From Bdellovibrionales bacterium (GTDB taxonomy: Bacteria; Bdellovibrionota; Bdellovibrionia; Bdellovibrionales; UBA1609), in NCBI GenBank assembly GCA_020435025.1, contig JAGRAG010000305.1, forward strand, positions 1 through 8,636: DNA of 8,636 nucleotides, in the 5' to 3' direction. Shown piece after piece: positions 5,201 to 8,636 of the stretch (within the stretch, counting starts at the first letter, position 1; every line of letters starts with the position of its first letter). The translations under genes were made by a program, and so were the position numbers. The notes under the pieces are model-generated. The model was given only the letters and a program-made list of their open reading frames with translations, did not search any database and was not told the origin of the DNA.

Positions 5201-8200
5201 ATGGCATTGCAACCAATCTCAGTTCTATTCGTTCGCATTCTGATTATTTTATCTCTTCAGGCCTTTGTTGCACTCTCCTCTTGGGCGGGGCACCCTCCAA
5301 AAGACGGAATCACAGTTCAGATTAATGATTGCGTTTATCTTTTAGAAAGGTCGATTCAGACAAATACTTTAAGAGAAACTCTGAAAGCGGCCTCCGTTAA
5401 ATTACAAGCAGCTCGTACAGAACAACCCGACCCTAGTTTTGTTGATATTGAAGCTGAACGAAAAATTGAGTGGTCGGGAGTGAGTGGATTGAAGGTTTTT
5501 GATCACTTCTTACCCCAAGAAAGTGGAATTAAATTTCTACAAACTTCTAGTGTCAATCAAGAGTCTCCATGGGTGGCTATGAGGCTTTCTCCCGAGACAG
5601 GTGGCTTTTTAAATGTTTCTTATCCATGGAGAGGAAAGAACTTAAAAACTACAGTTTACTTCAACAAGCCCATTCCTACCCATCCGGAGCAAACTTCTAG
5701 TCAGTATCTTATTGGTGGTAACCATGAATACGTTATCTTAGATATGCATGGAGGAGGTACGCCTTCGGCTGAATCAGGAAATGGTTCCTCAAAAGGCTCA
5801 TTTTATGTAAAAAGGGGGATTCCTTTTATATCGATTGATTTACCTGGTCATGGAAAGGGAACCCGAGAACCAATGAATGGTTTGGACGATATCTTGGATA
5901 ATTACTTAGCAATTTTGGACCAAATTGTTCATCCAGATGTAAAAGTTTTTTTAACCGGTCATAGCTGGGGAGGAGAGATCGCTCTTTATGCCCATCAAAT
6001 TTCTAAAGACCCCCGACTTCATAGAATTCAGGGATTTGTTCCTCAGTCACCTCCTGGTGACCTTTCCTTGGGCGGATCTGCAGAAGATAAAGTTCGTTTA
6101 GAAGAGGCTTTAGAGCATCGTTTACTTCATGATCCTGTACTAACGGAAAGAATTGCCGAAGGAGATTATGAATTTCTATCTAATATTGTTAGAAGTGGAA
6201 AGGTAAATCCCGTTGCGAGTTGGTACACCCAAGCAACGCAAATGGAGTATAGCTTTGCAATCAATCCGAGCGGTCATCGGCATCTAAAGCCAGCCTTGGT
6301 GTTGATGGGAAAAAGTGATGGACTCGTGTATGTAGGTCGTGAGGAGGCCTTTGAGCGATACATGTCAAAAATGGTGGAAAGTGGTCGCTTTGTTGTTATG
6401 GGCAAAGGACAAACCTTTAAAGGGAGTGATATAGATACGGGTCACCAAATTTTCGATAAGGAGATCGAACTTGGAAAACTTCTTGAGGAGTTAAATATAA
6501 ATTATGAGGATTTAGGTCCTAATTTTGACTCTATTGATGCAAAAGTTTATGAAGCAAATATGAGGGCTCTCTTGTTTATGGGAGAAGTCGCGGGCAAGCA
6601 CTTTGGTCGCGTGAACTACGAAGGAGATCAGGGCACCTATTCTCTTCTTTACAAAATGTTTTTACTCTATTCGAATAATTTCGCATTTAGAGAGTATATT
6701 GATCAAGCGGTTGAGTATATTCGTCGGCCTTTGGAAAATGCGACAACTCTTCAGTACAGAAGAAAGGTGTTGGCTCGGGCGGTTGATTCTGCAAAAAAGC
6801 TGATGGATGAGAAAGACAATAAACTTCCTAGAATTGTTCAAGAGAGAATGAAGGACTACGATCGCAAGTACGACGTAGTTGGCGGAAAAGAGGTAGCCAA
6901 GAGAGAGTTGGCGCTGACTTTTTCTCCGGAGCGAAAAAAAGTCTTAGAGGAGTTTCTGGTGGCCATTGAAAAGGCTGAAGAAGACTTTCGAAAAACTTTT
7001 CGCCCGCAAGAGTATCTAGATAAAATAAATGAGCTAAAGTTAAGCGTTTCTCATAAATTAAAAGAATTTCGATCGAGGAAAGAGAAAAAGGCGGCAGGTC
7101 AGGTGGTGCCACAATCGTGGTTTGATGAAGATTTGTTTGCTCAAGCGCAACGTCTTTTTGATATAGATGAAGCTAATAAACAGATTGCTGCACTCTCAAA
7201 AAGAAACTCTAGAGATCCATTTCCTGAATACGAAGAAACTGTGGCTGGCATCCTGTCCGAAGTGGGATTTGCTTCTGTTGAAGCTTTGTCCGCTGAAGCT
7301 TCTCAGCCGGTGAAGCCAATCGATGGATTGCCTGGGCACGATCAGACAGAAAGAAAAAAAATATTAGAAAATACTTTTCAGCTGATTAAAAACTTAGAGA
7401 AGCTTAAACGGAGTCTTTATTCTGAAGCCAATGCTGAATATGTGAAAAGTCACGTGACCTTTCCTTCGGGAATTCAGAGTGTTAGTCAAGCAAAGTGGGA
7501 GCTGCGAGCAGATCACTCGGTGGCTAGAAAAACTCAGCTGGCGGAGTATTTGGAAAATTATGATTCTGAAGCACAGAGGATTAAAAATGAACTCAGTGAA
7601 GATTTCGATAGACGCATAGATGAGCTTGAGTATCCGGACGGGATACATGGGTACGATGTTGCTGAAGCTGCTTTGAATAAGGCAGATCAGCAATTAGCTG
7701 ATCATTATGTGCCACAAAATAATAATAGAGTTCACTACGAAGGGATGGTTAAGGCCATCACGGCAGTACAGGAAAAAAGTGATGTTGTGAATCGTGAACT
7801 GGAGCGAGTGAATCTTCAGCTTGACGGATTGAAAGACAAAAGAGACGAAATGCTACGAACGGTACAACAGGTTTATGAGCAAGTCGTTAAAGATCCTTTT
7901 TCAGAGAAACTTCCTGAAAAATTGATTCAAGCCGCGCAAAAAGCTGAAGAGGCTCTTTTAATTTGGATTGATAAAAATAAAGCACTATCAGATAGGCAAT
8001 CTAACCATTTATTGGAGGCTCACAAACAGGGTAGAACCTCGGGTTGGGCAATGGCGCATCCTCCAGAAGATATACATCAGTACTATGAAGCTTACAGTGA
8101 GGCGAGGAAAGCGTACTATGTGGCTTTAGAAGAGGTGAATTCCACGTGGTTGAATCTTGCTATATCAGGTCAGTTCAAAGACTCTGAAATCCCAAAAGCA

Positions 8201-8629
8201 AAGAAAGTTCAAAGTTTGCTGATTCGACTTTTAGGGGAAAATTATTTGAGCGATCGCACGTTAGGTGAAAATAGTATCGAAGGAAAATTGCAGCGTTTAG
8301 AAGAACAGCAAGACCACTTGTTGCGTCTTAAAGCAGTGACCATGAGAGAGTTAAACGAAAAGAAGATGGTCTATCTGCAACGTTTAAAAGAGGACCCGCA
8401 TGCAGAAGGGTACTACGAAATAGTTAAGGTTCCGATGAAAGATCTTTTGGATCAAGGTTTTGACGACTTTTGGTTTCAAGTCAATCAAGGACCTAATTCA
8501 AAAGCCTATAGGCAAGCCTTAACGTCTGTGATGTCTAACTGGGAGTCTAAGACAATGTGGGTCGATGTATTACGAGAAGGGGATCGTGCTCATCCAGACT
8601 GGTACCCTGTAAAATCATTTATGAAATAA
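5201..8629 (+). CDS. Large exported alpha/beta-hydrolase with long helical C-terminal region
   Basis: A 1142-residue protein. Residues 1-29 are a Sec signal peptide (hydrophobic 8-27, likely cleavage after SWA at 29) with no lipobox, so it should reach the periplasm or beyond. Residues 90-160 look beta-rich. The alpha/beta-hydrolase domain spans about 170-430: HGGG at 183-186 (possible oxyanion loop), DLPGHGKG at 213-220, nucleophile elbow GHSWGG at 253-258 (Ser255), probable acid Asp373 in GKSDG and His415 in DTGHQ, so the triad is complete. Residues about 440-1142 are rich in charged residues and heptad-like helices (strongest about 575-630, 770-815, 850-895 and 1020-1065), with no domain I recognise. 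Typical hydrolases of this fold are 250-400 residues. Esterase, lipase or peptidase activity is possible, and the substrate is unknown. The start is the first in-frame ATG after an upstream stop at 5171, with AAGGAAAGG just before it. It appears monocistronic within the window. Confidence 0.8.
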   Translation: MALQPISVLFVRILIILSLQAFVALSSWAGHPPKDGITVQINDCVYLLERSIQTNTLRETLKAASVKLQAARTEQPDPSFVDIEAERKIEWSGVSGLKVFDHFLPQESGIKFLQTSSVNQESPWVAMRLSPETGGFLNVSYPWRGKNLKTTVYFNKPIPTHPEQTSSQYLIGGNHEYVILDMHGGGTPSAESGNGSSKGSFYVKRGIPFISIDLPGHGKGTREPMNGLDDILDNYLAILDQIVHPDVKVFLTGHSWGGEIALYAHQISKDPRLHRIQGFVPQSPPGDLSLGGSAEDKVRLEEALEHRLLHDPVLTERIAEGDYEFLSNIVRSGKVNPVASWYTQATQMEYSFAINPSGHRHLKPALVLMGKSDGLVYVGREEAFERYMSKMVESGRFVVMGKGQTFKGSDIDTGHQIFDKEIELGKLLEELNINYEDLGPNFDSIDAKVYEANMRALLFMGEVAGKHFGRVNYEGDQGTYSLLYKMFLLYSNNFAFREYIDQAVEYIRRPLENATTLQYRRKVLARAVDSAKKLMDEKDNKLPRIVQERMKDYDRKYDVVGGKEVAKRELALTFSPERKKVLEEFLVAIEKAEEDFRKTFRPQEYLDKINELKLSVSHKLKEFRSRKEKKAAGQVVPQSWFDEDLFAQAQRLFDIDEANKQIAALSKRNSRDPFPEYEETVAGILSEVGFASVEALSAEASQPVKPIDGLPGHDQTERKKILENTFQLIKNLEKLKRSLYSEANAEYVKSHVTFPSGIQSVSQAKWELRADHSVARKTQLAEYLENYDSEAQRIKNELSEDFDRRIDELEYPDGIHGYDVAEAALNKADQQLADHYVPQNNNRVHYEGMVKAITAVQEKSDVVNRELERVNLQLDGLKDKRDEMLRTVQQVYEQVVKDPFSEKLPEKLIQAAQKAEEALLIWIDKNKALSDRQSNHLLEAHKQGRTSGWAMAHPPEDIHQYYEAYSEARKAYYVALEEVNSTWLNLAISGQFKDSEIPKAKKVQSLLIRLLGENYLSDRTLGENSIEGKLQRLEEQQDHLLRLKAVTMRELNEKKMVYLQRLKEDPHAEGYYEIVKVPMKDLLDQGFDDFWFQVNQGPNSKAYRQALTSVMSNWESKTMWVDVLREGDRAHPDWYPVKSFMK

Positions 8630-8636
8630 AAAAAGG

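Noticed and set aside
5050..5238. Minus-strand open frame of 62 codons over the hydrolase leader
   Set aside because: No ribosome binding site or recognisable motif, and it overlaps the hydrolase start and its leader on the opposite strand.
6828..7693. Two minus-strand open frames (6828-7112 and 7394-7693)
   Set aside because: Both lie inside the hydrolase gene's helical region, whose + frame is continuous with consistent amino-acid composition. They are antisense shadows.

Overview
The window comes from a Gram-negative bacterium with fairly AT-rich DNA. An outer-membrane assembly lipoprotein (BamB-type), a second lipoprotein with a classical lipobox and an exported protein with a Sec signal peptide all require a two-membrane envelope. 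Gene style and composition are compatible with the Bdellovibrionota or a neighbouring former-deltaproteobacterial lineage. That placement is an inference and no feature in the window proves it.

Left part (1-2426, + strand): a tightly packed cluster of four genes whose ends overlap by 4, 16 and 1 bases. They are the C-terminal part of a TPR protein (cut by the window edge), a BamB-like beta-propeller lipoprotein, a small cysteine-containing lipoprotein that I do not recognise, and apt (adenine phosphoribosyltransferase). The TPR-then-BamB order recalls the yfgM-bamB pair of gammaproteobacteria. The first three products probably act at the envelope, while apt is a purine-salvage enzyme that appears to be cotranscribed with them.

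Middle (2408-3490): a 181-bp palindromic, MITE-like element with perfect 35-bp terminal inverted repeats lies across the end of apt. It supplies the last five codons and the stop codon of apt. Beyond it, on the minus strand, is a multi-spanning membrane protein that looks like the sensor half of a histidine kinase or diguanylate cyclase with no output domain.

Next (3586-4978, + strand): a self-contained regulatory cassette. A promoter is overlapped by a near-perfect 19-bp dyad, followed by a PadR-type repressor, an overlapping gene for a membrane-anchored HAAS (DUF1700)/DUF4097-like protein with a very strong ribosome binding site, and a textbook rho-independent terminator. This domain combination is associated with envelope-stress sensing.

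Right part (5047-8629, + strand): a possible promoter and a structured leader of about 120 nt precede a 1142-residue exported protein. Its N-terminal half is an alpha/beta-hydrolase with a complete Ser-Asp-His triad, and its C-terminal ~700 residues are a long, charged, alpha-helical region with coiled-coil character. It is the most unusual gene here and I know of no described family with this architecture.
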